From NCBI GenBank assembly GCA_025457665.1, contig JALOTY010000013.1, positions 1 through 64,000 of the forward strand: DNA of 64,000 nt. The letters are read 5' to 3'. This document shows positions 8,681-17,279 of this stretch, one piece after another. A program made the translations under genes and the position numbers. Position 1 is the stretch's first letter; every line of letters starts with the position of its first letter. The stretch comes from Akkermansiaceae bacterium. GTDB taxonomy: Bacteria; Verrucomicrobiota; Verrucomicrobiia; Verrucomicrobiales; Akkermansiaceae. The notes under the pieces were generated by a model that saw nothing but the letters and a program-made list of their open reading frames with translations, did no database searches and had not been told where the DNA came from.

Positions 8681-8788
8681 CGCCTCCTCTTGATTGTCAA
8701 GGCAAAGGCCCGCTCGGGATGAATCCCCTGCCTCCCTCACCCGCCGCTTGCCGCAGGCCTCCGGCTCGACCAGCCTGCGGCCCCACCC

Positions 8789-9811
8789 GTGAGCAAGCTC
8801 CCGCCCCTCCTCCACCTGGCTCCCATGCAGGACGTGACCGATCTCACGTTCCTCCGCGTGCTGAGCCGCTATGGCGGCGCGGATGTCTATGTGACCGAGT
8901 ATTTCCGCGTCCATGAGGCTTCGCGGCTCGACCCGTGGATCCTCCGATCCATCGACGAAAACCCCACCGGCCGCCCGATCTACGCGCAATTGATCGGCCA
9001 GGACATCCCGGCGCTCGTTCGCAGTGCCAAGGATCTGCTGGAGCACCCCGTGGCGGGGATCGATCTGAACCTCGGCTGCCCCGCGCCGGTGGTGTGCAAA
9101 AAAGAAGCCGGTGGCGGATTGCTGCGAAATCTCCCCAAGGTGGACCTCATCCTCGGCGCGCTGCGGGATGCCGTGCCGATCCATTTCACGGTGAAAACCC
9201 GGATCGGCTATCACGACGCGGAGGAATTCGATGCCCTCCTTGCCCTGTTCCGGCGGCACGGGATCGACCGCCTCGCCATCCATGCCCGCACCGTCCACGA
9301 ACGCTACCAGACCCCGGTCCACCCGGAGGAAGTGCGCAAGGCGGTCGAAAGCCTGCCCTGCCCGGTGGTCGCCAATGGCAACATCGTCGATACCCGGACC
9401 GCCCTTTCCTACCATCAGCAGACCCAGGCTGCCGGGCTCATGATTGGCCGCGGAGCCATCCGCAACCCTTGGATTTTCCCGCAGATCCGCGCCGCCTTCC
9501 TGGGGCAGACTCCACCCGAACCGCGTGGCAGGGATTTGTTGGACTACGTGCGCACGCTTTATGCGGAAGTGGCGGCGGACTCGACGCGTTTCGACCCTGC
9601 GGGCCATGTGCAGCGGATGAAGAAAACCCTGCTCTTCGTCACCCAGGGATACGATCCCGACTTCGAATTCCAGCTCCGGCGTGCCCGCACTCCCGAAGAG
9701 TTCGATGCCATCTGCCGCGATTTCCTCGATCACGACGAAGCCGTGCCTGCCCTGCCGCCGGAAAACTCACGACTCTTCTGCGGCTTCGGGGAACTGCTGT
9801 CGAAACCCTGA
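8789..9811 (+). CDS. dus: tRNA-dihydrouridine synthase
   Basis: A 340-residue flavoenzyme that reduces uridines in tRNA to dihydrouridine using FMN and NADPH. It shows the family hallmarks: APMQDVTD near the N-terminus (FMN binding), the NLGCPAP loop with the catalytic cysteine (about residue 92-95), the KTRIG strand, the IHARTVHERYQ motif, and a GRGAIRNPWIF segment near the phosphate site, then a C-terminal helical domain. The start is GTG 8789, as no earlier ATG is in frame close by. Which Dus subfamily it belongs to cannot be settled by eye. Confidence 0.93.
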   Translation: MSKLPPLLHLAPMQDVTDLTFLRVLSRYGGADVYVTEYFRVHEASRLDPWILRSIDENPTGRPIYAQLIGQDIPALVRSAKDLLEHPVAGIDLNLGCPAPVVCKKEAGGGLLRNLPKVDLILGALRDAVPIHFTVKTRIGYHDAEEFDALLALFRRHGIDRLAIHARTVHERYQTPVHPEEVRKAVESLPCPVVANGNIVDTRTALSYHQQTQAAGLMIGRGAIRNPWIFPQIRAAFLGQTPPEPRGRDLLDYVRTLYAEVAADSTRFDPAGHVQRMKKTLLFVTQGYDPDFEFQLRRARTPEEFDAICRDFLDHDEAVPALPPENSRLFCGFGELLSKP

Positions 9812-9899
9812 TTGGCGTCGGGCGGACCTCCCTGCAATCCCGAAAGAAAAGGGACTCCTTTTCGAAAAACCCGCGCCGGGGCCGAGCGAGAGACGCGTC

Positions 9900-10115
9900 T
9901 CAGTGAGACTCGCCGAGGGGCGTCTCGACCTCCGCCGCGGCGATTTCCGGGGCGACTTCGGCTTGGACACCAGGTTTCTCCTTAGCGGCGGAAAGCGGTT
10001 GGGAGCCCTTGCCGAGGCGTTGATAAGTGTCCCGCGGAACTTCGCGGACATAAGTCACGGCCAACCAGGCCATCAACACCGAGGCCGCTCCGGTCACAAA
10101 AAATTTCACGTTCAT
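9900..10115 (-). CDS. small membrane-anchored protein, unknown
   Basis: A 71-residue protein starting at ATG 10115 with an N-terminal membrane segment (MNVKFFVTGAASVLMAWLAV) and a short polar tail ending in acidic and Pro/Glu residues. An in-frame ATG at 10175 would add 20 residues that look non-natural. I do not recognise a family. It reads toward the 3' end of the dihydrouridine synthase gene. Short length keeps the call tentative. Confidence 0.5.
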   Translation of the reverse strand: MNVKFFVTGAASVLMAWLAVTYVREVPRDTYQRLGKGSQPLSAAKEKPGVQAEVAPEIAAAEVETPLGESH

Positions 10116-10293
10116 GATCAATGCCGACCGGCATTTCCTCCGGTCCGTAATGTTAGGCGGGACGCGCGGACTCATCCCTGATTCTCTAAGGTGAGTAAAG
10201 CAATTTCCCGGCCAATCGGAGAGATCCCGCCTCTGCGGAAAAAAATCGATGAAATCCTGAAACCTCGCGGCCCGAATGTTTCAGGACCGGGGG

Positions 10294-10926
10294 ATGAAGT
10301 CCTCCCTATGCCTGCTCGCCCTCGCCTCATTCGCTCACGGTGCTGTTGTGATCGATAATCTGAACTCCACCACCAACGGCTTTTCCACCGGTCTCACCGG
10401 GCCCACTGCGGGCATCCCTCCGTTTTTCAGCGTTCCGAATCGACAAACCGCCTTCACCTTCACCACCGGGTCCGCCAGTGATGAGTTGGCCTCGCTGGAG
10501 GTTGCCATTTCCGTGATCAACAATGCCACGGCCATTTCCGCCACCATCAGCACCGGCCCGAGCGTGCCGGGCGGGGTCGATTCGATCACCATCGGCAGCG
10601 TCACCCCCACGGTCGCCAGCGGCGGCACGACCCTGCAATTCACCCCCTCCAGCCCCATCGCCCTCAGCGCGAACACGACCTACTGGATTCACCTCACGGT
10701 CCCCACGGGAAATGGTTACTATTCCGTCCTCCATGCCGATTCGCCCACCGAGCAACTTGGCTTCCAGCTCGGAGAAAGTTGGCAATACAGCCCCAGCGTG
10801 GGTTGGGGCACCATCACCCCGCAGGCCCGCACACGGATCACCACTACGGCCGTGATCCCTGAGCCGGGCGTGGCCCTTGCCAGCGGGCTTGGTCTTCTCC
10901 TGATGCTGCGTCGGCGTCGATTCTGA
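10294..10926 (+). CDS. PEP-CTERM sorting-domain protein
   Basis: A 210-residue exported protein. ATG 10294 places a signal peptide (MKSSLCLLALASFAHG) at the N-terminus. The body is a Thr/Ser/Gly-rich beta domain of the choice-of-anchor type, with the pattern STTNGFSTG and TTYWIHLTVPTG. The C-terminus has the tripartite PEP-CTERM signal: PEPG, a hydrophobic helix and RRRR. Such proteins are processed and anchored or released by an exosortase at the cell envelope, often together with exopolysaccharide production. A strong terminator follows the stop. Confidence 0.88.
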   Translation: MKSSLCLLALASFAHGAVVIDNLNSTTNGFSTGLTGPTAGIPPFFSVPNRQTAFTFTTGSASDELASLEVAISVINNATAISATISTGPSVPGGVDSITIGSVTPTVASGGTTLQFTPSSPIALSANTTYWIHLTVPTGNGYYSVLHADSPTEQLGFQLGESWQYSPSVGWGTITPQARTRITTTAVIPEPGVALASGLGLLLMLRRRRF

Positions 10927-10946
10927 ATCCGATTTTCACTCGTGGC

Positions 10947-10991
10947 ATGCCCCGGCCCGCCTGTCTCCCCCGGCGGACCGGGGCATTTTTG
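10947..10991 (+). terminator. rho-independent terminator after the PEP-CTERM gene
   Basis: A nine-base perfect stem, ATGCCCCGG (10947-10955) with CCGGGGCAT (10978-10986), is followed by a T run. It lies 20 bases after the PEP-CTERM stop codon and separates it from the convergent kinase gene. Confidence 0.85.
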
Positions 10992-10994
10992 TTT

Positions 10995-13900
10995 TCACGG
11001 ATTTCCCGGTTCTCCCAGCCATTCGGGGCTGCGACCTTCCACCGCCAACCACAGACCGCGGCCACTTTCGGAGACTTGCAAGCACTCCGCCCGACGATTC
11101 CTCGCCACCACGCCCAAAGGCCGCCACGTGGGCACGTGCCACAGCCGCACCTCGTCGTCCATCGATGAGCTGACCAAGGTCCTGCCATCCGGAGAAAAAG
11201 CCAGGCTCAGCGGACGTTGCCGATGACCGACCAACTCGTGCCGCACTTCTCCGCTCGCGCCATCGCAGATCAAGACGCGATTCGTATCACTTCCGACCGC
11301 AAGCCAGCGTCCATCCGGCGTGAAACGCAGGTCGCCGATCACCCCGCTGGTCACCGCGCGCAGCGGCCCGGCTGGCTTGCCAAGGTCCGACACCCCGAGG
11401 AAACGCGGCCACACCGCCAGAGCGATACGGCTTCCGTCAGGCGTCAGTTCGATGCGAAAGGTCGCCGCCTTCACTCCTGAGACCCTGCCATCTTCCGTGC
11501 CGTCCGATTTCCGCAGAACCCGCAGCTCCCCATCGCCCAAAGTGTAGGCAAAATGGTTTTCCCCCGTGCCAAACACGAGGTCCTTGCCGCCGGGTTTCCC
11601 GATGGATCGCTCGCGGAGAAATCGTCCGTCCTCCGTGGACCACCATTCCATCACCAGATCCCCTTCCCTCCGCAGGGTGACGGCTTCGCGGCCATGGTCG
11701 GTGAAACCGAGGATTTCACGCGCTTCGCCCGCACCCAGGCGGATCGTGGTGCCTTCCTTCCGACCGAGCACCAGGCCGCCCTGCGGATTTTTTCCCAACC
11801 AAACCCGACCATCCGACCGGATCTGGAAAATTTTTCCCCGCCCCTCATCGGGGGGAGACGTTTCGGCGTGAGGCGGCCATCGCCACCAGCGAACCGTCCT
11901 GTCCTTCGATCCCGAAAAAAGCAGCGAACTCCGCTCGCAGCCTTCCAGCGTCATGATCTCATCGCCATGGCCCTGCAAAAGGTCCCAAGCCCCGGCCGGA
12001 TCGCCCACCGCGATGGCCTGGCTTGCGCCTGCCAAAGCCAGCCCGGAGCCCAGCACGGCCATCGATCGGAAGGGACCGCCGGAGAGATCGCTCCATTCCT
12101 CCTTTTTACCGGTTCCCCGCTGAAAGCAGGTCAAAGTCCGCCCGGCATCGGAAAGCATGTGCAGCGCCTGCCCGTCCCGGGAGAATTCCATTGCCGTCAC
12201 CACCCCTTGAGCCTTGCCAAGCGCCATTTCCCCTCCCCCTCCCACCTGCCTCACCCGGACCATGGCGTCCACCTTCGAAACCCAGGCAAGCTGATCCCCC
12301 CGGACCGCCATGCAGGGCTCCACGCCCTCCTCCTGCCACAGCAATTCCTGCCGCTCGGCATCGAATACCTCGAGTTGATAGGAATCGCCCGCACCATGCA
12401 GACAGATGAGCCGTCCACCCCCGTCGTAGGCCAAGTCCCTCACCATTTTCCGCGGGAATACCCTCTTGAGAAGGCCTTCCGGCATCGACCATACCCGGAT
12501 GAAACCCCCATCGCCGCCCGTGGCGAGAAATCGACCATCCGGCGACCATGCAGCGGCGGTCAGTTCACCCAGCTTCGATGGCCGGGCCCGCATCCTGACT
12601 TCGTCCAGTGTGATTCCACCGTCCATCAAGGCAGCCCGGATTTCCGGCGATGCTGTGGCCAGCCCCGCCATCAGGGGAATTTCCATGGCCCCGAGAGGCG
12701 CATCGGCGCGCGGCAGGCGGACCAGCAGGCGGCCATCGGCAACCGCCCGCAGCACCACCTGACCATCGATCCCGACCGATGCCACCATCGTTCCATCCGG
12801 CGACACTGCCACAGCCGACACCGTGGCCTTGTGATCCTCGAAATGCTTCCAATCCTCACTGCGACAAAGCGACCGGGAAACATGCCACTCCAGCCCCCGG
12901 AGCCCGGCCGCGTGCTCATACCTCTCTAACAAGGCACGCGCCATCCCCAGATGACCGTCTTCGATCGCCCGGTTCGCCATGAAAAGATCGGAAGCATAAG
13001 ATTGCCGGCGGTATTCTTCCGCGATTTCCGCCGCTTGCTCGGCATTCGCATCGGCCAGCCGGCTCTGAGTCACCGCCAGATTCCGCTCATGGCGAAGCGC
13101 CACCGATCCCATCGCCAGGGTCAGGGCGAGGAAACCTGCCGTGAGAAGAACCAATGCCGTCAGGATCGCCGCCGCAGGTCGGCGCCGCGACCACATCCGC
13201 ACCCGCCTTCCCCAGCCGGCTGGACGTGCCTGCACCGGCTCACCCCGCTGCCACCGCGCCAGATCCTCCGCAAGGTCATCGGCGGAACGATATCTCGCCT
13301 CCGGTTCGTGCTCCAGGCAGCGCAGGCAGATGGCCGCGAGATCCGCATCGACCCCATCGAGCACATCCCGCCACGCCGGGCCCAGCACCCGCGGCGGCCC
13401 ACCCACAAGCAAGTCGCAAAGCACCGCCCCCAGACTGTAGAGGTCCGCCGCCGTGGTCACCACCCCACCCTGTGCCTGCTCCGGAGCCATGTATCCGGGC
13501 GTGCCATGGCTGGTCCCGCGTTCACCCATCCCGTCTTCCACCGCGATCCCGAAGTCCGCCAGATAGGGCTCGCCCCGACCATCCAGCAGGATGTTGGCGG
13601 GCTTGATGTCCCGGTGCACAAGGCCGTGCCGATGGGCATGACCGGCCGCCCGCGCGATTTTCTCCACCACTCCGGCGATTTTCCGCCACGACTGCCGACC
13701 CGCCTCCTCCGGTCGTGCCTCCGCCAAGGTCCCCCCGGTCATCCAGCGGCTGGCGATGAAAAGAAATCCGCCCTCCTCGCCGGTGGCATGGACCGGCACG
13801 ATGTTCGGATGGTCGAGCCGCCCCAGAGCCTGGGCTTCCGCGAGAAAGCGGGCCCGATCCGTCGATCCCCCGAGCATGGGATCGAGAAACACCTTCAGCG

Positions 13901-14096
13901 CCACCTCGCGGTCCGGGCCGGGCTGGAAGGCCAGCCAGACCTCACCACTGGCTCCGCGTCCGATCCGTCGCAGCGGCTGGAATCCGCCCAGTGTTTCCGG
14001 CATTTCAAAGCCATCCTCCCCGGCAAACAGCCCCTCCGCCAGACATGTCCGGCAAAGCTCCTGCATTTCCTCCCCGCATGTCGGACAGTCCTTCAT
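10995..14096 (-). CDS. serine/threonine protein kinase with C-terminal WD40 repeats
   Basis: A 1033-residue protein. An N-terminal zinc ribbon (Cys 4, 7, 15, 18) precedes a Hanks-type kinase domain (about 38-300) with the P-loop GRGASGEV (46-53), ATP-binding Lys 68, HRDIKPAN (161-168), DFG (181-183) and APE (204-206), all intact. A membrane helix lies at about 310-335. The remaining 650 residues are WD40-like repeats with SPDGxxLxS motifs and terminal VRLW/VRWW strands, several degenerate. It is predicted to be a membrane receptor-type kinase whose repeats face outside. Its ATG overlaps the stop of the upstream ECF sigma factor gene by four bases, so the two form a unit, a pairing common in Planctomycetes and Verrucomicrobia. 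Confidence 0.92.
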   Translation of the reverse strand: MKDCPTCGEEMQELCRTCLAEGLFAGEDGFEMPETLGGFQPLRRIGRGASGEVWLAFQPGPDREVALKVFLDPMLGGSTDRARFLAEAQALGRLDHPNIVPVHATGEEGGFLFIASRWMTGGTLAEARPEEAGRQSWRKIAGVVEKIARAAGHAHRHGLVHRDIKPANILLDGRGEPYLADFGIAVEDGMGERGTSHGTPGYMAPEQAQGGVVTTAADLYSLGAVLCDLLVGGPPRVLGPAWRDVLDGVDADLAAICLRCLEHEPEARYRSADDLAEDLARWQRGEPVQARPAGWGRRVRMWSRRRPAAAILTALVLLTAGFLALTLAMGSVALRHERNLAVTQSRLADANAEQAAEIAEEYRRQSYASDLFMANRAIEDGHLGMARALLERYEHAAGLRGLEWHVSRSLCRSEDWKHFEDHKATVSAVAVSPDGTMVASVGIDGQVVLRAVADGRLLVRLPRADAPLGAMEIPLMAGLATASPEIRAALMDGGITLDEVRMRARPSKLGELTAAAWSPDGRFLATGGDGGFIRVWSMPEGLLKRVFPRKMVRDLAYDGGGRLICLHGAGDSYQLEVFDAERQELLWQEEGVEPCMAVRGDQLAWVSKVDAMVRVRQVGGGGEMALGKAQGVVTAMEFSRDGQALHMLSDAGRTLTCFQRGTGKKEEWSDLSGGPFRSMAVLGSGLALAGASQAIAVGDPAGAWDLLQGHGDEIMTLEGCERSSLLFSGSKDRTVRWWRWPPHAETSPPDEGRGKIFQIRSDGRVWLGKNPQGGLVLGRKEGTTIRLGAGEAREILGFTDHGREAVTLRREGDLVMEWWSTEDGRFLRERSIGKPGGKDLVFGTGENHFAYTLGDGELRVLRKSDGTEDGRVSGVKAATFRIELTPDGSRIALAVWPRFLGVSDLGKPAGPLRAVTSGVIGDLRFTPDGRWLAVGSDTNRVLICDGASGEVRHELVGHRQRPLSLAFSPDGRTLVSSSMDDEVRLWHVPTWRPLGVVARNRRAECLQVSESGRGLWLAVEGRSPEWLGEPGNP

Positions 14097-14776
14097 GAGC
14101 GGGATAGCAGCCGCAACAAATGCTCCAGTTCCTCCGCCACCCCGTCCTCCTCACGACTGCTGGCGGCCACCTCGCTTCGCACCAGATCCCCCAGTCGCCG
14201 GCGGAGGCGATGCACGGCGGATTTCGTCGCCGCGAGCGAAAATCCCAGCCGCTCCGCCGTCTCCAGCATGGGCGGCGCACCCCGATCACCGGACAGATAG
14301 GGAGCCAGCACCTCGAAGGGTTTGCCCTCCCACTCCCGCTTCAAGCGCAACAGCGCCCGGTCCACGACATCCTCGGCCCAGCGTTTTTCAAAAGCCTCCT
14401 CCGGCGTCAGCCCCGCACTGGCATCAAGCCCCTCTTCCACCGGCACGAATTCGATTCCCCCACCCCGCTTCTGACGCATCGCCGCCTTGCGTTGATTGGC
14501 GAAATGATTCCTTACGCAGCCTAACAGGAAATTCCGGAACCTTCCGCGCTCCTTCCTGGCCTGGGTGAAGCCATCCCTGGCCATGAAATCCCGAAAGAAG
14601 TCCTGCGTCAGATCCTCGGCATCCGCCGGGCGGCATCCGGCCCGCCGGAAAAACGCATGCACCGGACCCCAATACCTGCGGCACAGCTCATCGAGCGCCT
14701 CCCCACCCTCGGGCTCGCCTGCCTTTTCCAGCAGCGTCCAGCGGGTGGTCAGAAACAGGGGGGAGCGACCTTCCAT
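14093..14776 (-). CDS. ECF-type RNA polymerase sigma factor (kinase-associated)
   Basis: A 227-residue sigma-70 family protein of the extracytoplasmic-function type. Region 2 is visible at about residues 30-100 (DAEDLTQDFFRDFM, then RFRNFLLGCVRNHFANQ) and region 4 at about 155-215 with a helix-turn-helix around LGFSLAATKSAVHRLRRRL. The longer linker and the opening LFLTTRWTLLEKA are those of ECF factors coupled to serine/threonine kinases. It overlaps the kinase gene by four bases, and the two are probably regulated together, with activity possibly controlled by phosphorylation. Confidence 0.88.
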   Translation of the reverse strand: MEGRSPLFLTTRWTLLEKAGEPEGGEALDELCRRYWGPVHAFFRRAGCRPADAEDLTQDFFRDFMARDGFTQARKERGRFRNFLLGCVRNHFANQRKAAMRQKRGGGIEFVPVEEGLDASAGLTPEEAFEKRWAEDVVDRALLRLKREWEGKPFEVLAPYLSGDRGAPPMLETAERLGFSLAATKSAVHRLRRRLGDLVRSEVAASSREEDGVAEELEHLLRLLSRS

Positions 14777-14834
14777 CGCGGTCCACCCTAGGCCGACGGA
14801 TTCACCGGATCAAGCCGTCCGCCGCTTCCTGTCG

Positions 14835-14872
14835 CAAAAGAAAACCCGTCCCGGTAACACACCGGGACGGGT
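14835..14872 (-). terminator. rho-independent terminator after the PDZ gene
   Basis: Reading the minus strand, an 11-base stem (ACCCGTCCCGG with its complement, 14844-14854 and 14862-14872) with a short loop is followed by TTTTCTTTT. It lies 26 bases past the stop of the PDZ gene and ends the operon that begins with uvrA. Confidence 0.85.
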
Positions 14873-14897
14873 CATCATGCCTGCTTGCAGAAATTTC

Positions 14898-15959
14898 TCA
14901 ATCCCCCTCGGGCACCGGCTCGACCGGCGCTTCGGGTGCTTCGGGTTCCTCCGGGGCTCCGGGCTCGAGGTCGTCCAAGGGGAGGAATTTCCCGGGACCG
15001 ATCCGGAGACGCATGCCGTTGCCATTCTCGCCGGGACCGACGATGCCGCCGAAGTCGATCTTCTCCAGACGGGCACGGACATCGTCCGGCACTGCGGCCT
15101 TGTCCTGATCGGTCTCGTAGGGTCCTTCCCAAATCACCTTGCCTTCCTTGTCGAAAACCGATGCCTCACGGCCTTTGTCGGAGATTCGCAATTCAACGCT
15201 TCCCTGCTCATCGAGGAGGCGCACGGTGGAGTTGAAATTCATGTTGAAGTTCAGCCCGCCACCCTGATTGCCCATCTGCCGGCGGAGACGCTCGATCATC
15301 TTTTCCTGGCGACCTGGATCCATTTCCAATCTCTCCAACTCGCGCATGTTGTCCTCCAGCGCCTGGCGCAGGGCATCGGCATGTCTTTCGGGAAGCTGGT
15401 CGAGCATGCCTTCCGGCAGTTCGAGAGCTCCGGCCACTCCGCCACCGCCTTGGGCTCCGCCGGGCATTTCCGGCATGGCTTCCAGGGTCACCTCGATTTC
15501 ACGGCGCTCGCCATCCTGAATGATGCCGGCCTTGACCTTGTCGCCCACTTTGCGGGTTTCGGTGATTTCCCTCACGGCTTCCACGGAGCCCACCGGCTTG
15601 CCATCGATGCTCACCAGCACGTCATTCGCCCGCAGACCGGCCTTGGCCGCCGGGCCGCCGGGAGCCAGATCCGCGATGAGGATGCCCTCACCGGCCGCCA
15701 GCTTCAGATGGCCGGCTAGAAGTTCGGGGATGGGATCGAGCACCACGCCCAGATAAGGTTTCCCGGCCTGCGGCATCGGCACCGCTTCCACCGCGCCGCC
15801 TTCTTCCTGCGCCTCACCCGGTGCCCGGGGGGCATCGCCCACTTCCACGGGCGGGGCCTGGGGCGGGATCGGCTCGGCTTCCACGGGGGGCTCGATCGCC
15901 ATGACCGGCGCACAAATCAGGGCGACGGACAGAAGTTGTTTGATTCGATTTCGTTTCAT
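14898..15959 (-). CDS. exported PDZ-domain protein
   Basis: A 353-residue protein starting at ATG 15959 with a signal peptide (MKRNRIKQLLSVALICAPVMA) and a Pro/Glu-rich spacer. A PDZ domain (about 70-160) shows the carboxylate-binding-type LGVVLDP and the GGPAAKAGLRANDVLVSIDGKPV motif. A Gly-rich segment, a coiled-coil-like helical stretch rich in Arg/Glu (about 195-250) and a Pro/Glu tail follow. No protease domain is present, so it is likely a scaffold or substrate-binding partner in the periplasm. It lies 79 bases downstream of the putative anti-sigma gene on the same strand, suggesting a link to the ECF sigma response. Confidence 0.82.
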   Translation of the reverse strand: MKRNRIKQLLSVALICAPVMAIEPPVEAEPIPPQAPPVEVGDAPRAPGEAQEEGGAVEAVPMPQAGKPYLGVVLDPIPELLAGHLKLAAGEGILIADLAPGGPAAKAGLRANDVLVSIDGKPVGSVEAVREITETRKVGDKVKAGIIQDGERREIEVTLEAMPEMPGGAQGGGGVAGALELPEGMLDQLPERHADALRQALEDNMRELERLEMDPGRQEKMIERLRRQMGNQGGGLNFNMNFNSTVRLLDEQGSVELRISDKGREASVFDKEGKVIWEGPYETDQDKAAVPDDVRARLEKIDFGGIVGPGENGNGMRLRIGPGKFLPLDDLEPGAPEEPEAPEAPVEPVPEGD

Positions 15960-16038
15960 CTCGGATGTTGCGGTATTCAATACTAGAAGCGTAGTAGTTG
16001 GCCGGATTCGTCTTGGAAAATGGGTGCGGGCGCGGATC

Positions 16039-16683
16039 TCAGTCGAGTTCTTCCGGGGCCACGATGTACTGCACCCGCGGCACTTCGGCCTCGAAGGTCT
16101 CGCCCTTGTCGTTGGTGAACTTGATGCGGTCGGTATAGACCACCTTGAGCACCCGCATCGGCTGGGCATCGCCATTCCAGCGCACGCCGAGGTCGCGGGT
16201 GGTTTCCACCTCGCTGCCGAAACCCGCCGGGGTGAATCCCGCCGGGGAAGCTGCCGCAGGACCCGCGGCAATCTGCCCGGCAGTGGGAGGGATTTGGGCC
16301 ACGGGGCCATCGATGGGTTTCTCAGGACTCAACCACAGCGCGCTGATGCCCCCGGCGATCGCCACGGCGGCGGCAGCGGCCATCCACCCGCGACTGCGCG
16401 ACCCCTGCGGGCGGGCGGCCGATCCACGGGGGAAAAGCAGGAGTTTGTCGTCCGCACGGAATGGGGTGCGTTCCAAAGTCGCGATGAGCTTCCCGGCAAG
16501 AGGCCCGGCAGGGGCCAGCGGCAGCAGCCTTTTGAGCTGTTCCTCCACCGGCACCAGCCCGGCCTCGCGGCCCACGGCGGGGTGGCCCACGGCACCCATG
16601 AGCCGTTCCATCAAATCCGCCTCGAGGGCCTGAGGCAGCAGACCTTCGAGTTCGGCTTCCAGTTTGTGGTGTTCCAGGTCCAT
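16039..16683 (-). CDS. membrane protein, probable anti-sigma factor
   Basis: A 214-residue protein with a cytoplasmic N-terminal part (about 1-95, Leu/Glu-rich helices, EQLKRLLPLAP), one membrane helix (about 100-120) and a periplasmic domain (about 120-214). Position gives the main clue: its ATG overlaps the stop of an ECF sigma gene by one base (TGATG), the standard arrangement for a sigma/anti-sigma pair. I see no zinc-binding anti-sigma motif (HxxxCxxC), so the assignment rests on topology and gene order. Confidence 0.68.
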   Translation of the reverse strand: MDLEHHKLEAELEGLLPQALEADLMERLMGAVGHPAVGREAGLVPVEEQLKRLLPLAPAGPLAGKLIATLERTPFRADDKLLLFPRGSAARPQGSRSRGWMAAAAAVAIAGGISALWLSPEKPIDGPVAQIPPTAGQIAAGPAAASPAGFTPAGFGSEVETTRDLGVRWNGDAQPMRVLKVVYTDRIKFTNDKGETFEAEVPRVQYIVAPEELD

Positions 16684-17279
16684 CAGATCGAGAGGTCGCC
16701 CTTGCGCCGGGCGGAGGCGAGTTTCTTCTTCAAGGCTTCGAGCCCGTAACGATACCGCGACGCCGCGGTGTTCGGAGAGATGTCCAGCGCTTCGCCGATT
16801 TCCGCGAAGGTCCTTTCACCCCAGACTTTCATGACGATGACTTCGGCAAATTTCCCCGGCAGTTCCTTCAGCCCGAGTTCCAGCAGCTTGCGGGTTTCGT
16901 CGTCACTCGCATCGCTCTCAAACCACGGGTGAAACTCGTCCTGGGTTTCCACCACGGTATCGCCCACCACCTGGTCTTCGCGGCGGCGGCGGCGGTCGTC
17001 GCGCCGACCCAGATCAATCGCCAGTCGGCGCAGGGTGGTGAAAAGGTAAGGCATCCAGGCTTCCTGTCCGCCGGTGAATTCGCCGGCATCGAGTTTGTCC
17101 ACCAGCTTGACCAAGGCGTCCTGCAGGATGTCCTCCGCATCCTCCTGCGAGCGGGTCTGCTGCCGCGCGAAAAGCAGCAGGCGCGGGCCGTTCAGGGACA
17201 GCCATTCGCGCCAGGCACTGGCGGAGGGAGAAGGAAGCACTTCGGTTGCGGGTGGCACGGGAGGTTCGCTCGGGTTCAT
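16683..17279 (-). CDS. ECF RNA polymerase sigma factor
   Basis: A 198-residue sigma-70 family protein. Region 2 (about 30-110) has DAEDILQDALVKLVDK and the promoter-melting segment YLFTTLRRLAIDLGRR. Region 4 (about 135-190) has a helix-turn-helix, ERTFAEIGEALDISPNTAASRYRYGL. It is sandwiched between uvrA upstream (four-base overlap, 17276-17279) and the membrane partner downstream (one-base overlap), so all three are translated as a unit. It probably directs transcription of its own operon and stress genes. Confidence 0.9.
   Translation of the reverse strand: MNPSEPPVPPATEVLPSPSASAWREWLSLNGPRLLLFARQQTRSQEDAEDILQDALVKLVDKLDAGEFTGGQEAWMPYLFTTLRRLAIDLGRRDDRRRRREDQVVGDTVVETQDEFHPWFESDASDDETRKLLELGLKELPGKFAEVIVMKVWGERTFAEIGEALDISPNTAASRYRYGLEALKKKLASARRKGDLSI

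Noticed and set aside
11553..12929. Long open frame on the + strand opposite the kinase gene
   Set aside because: It is antisense to a fully supported kinase/WD40 gene and has the low-complexity composition of a GC-rich shadow frame.
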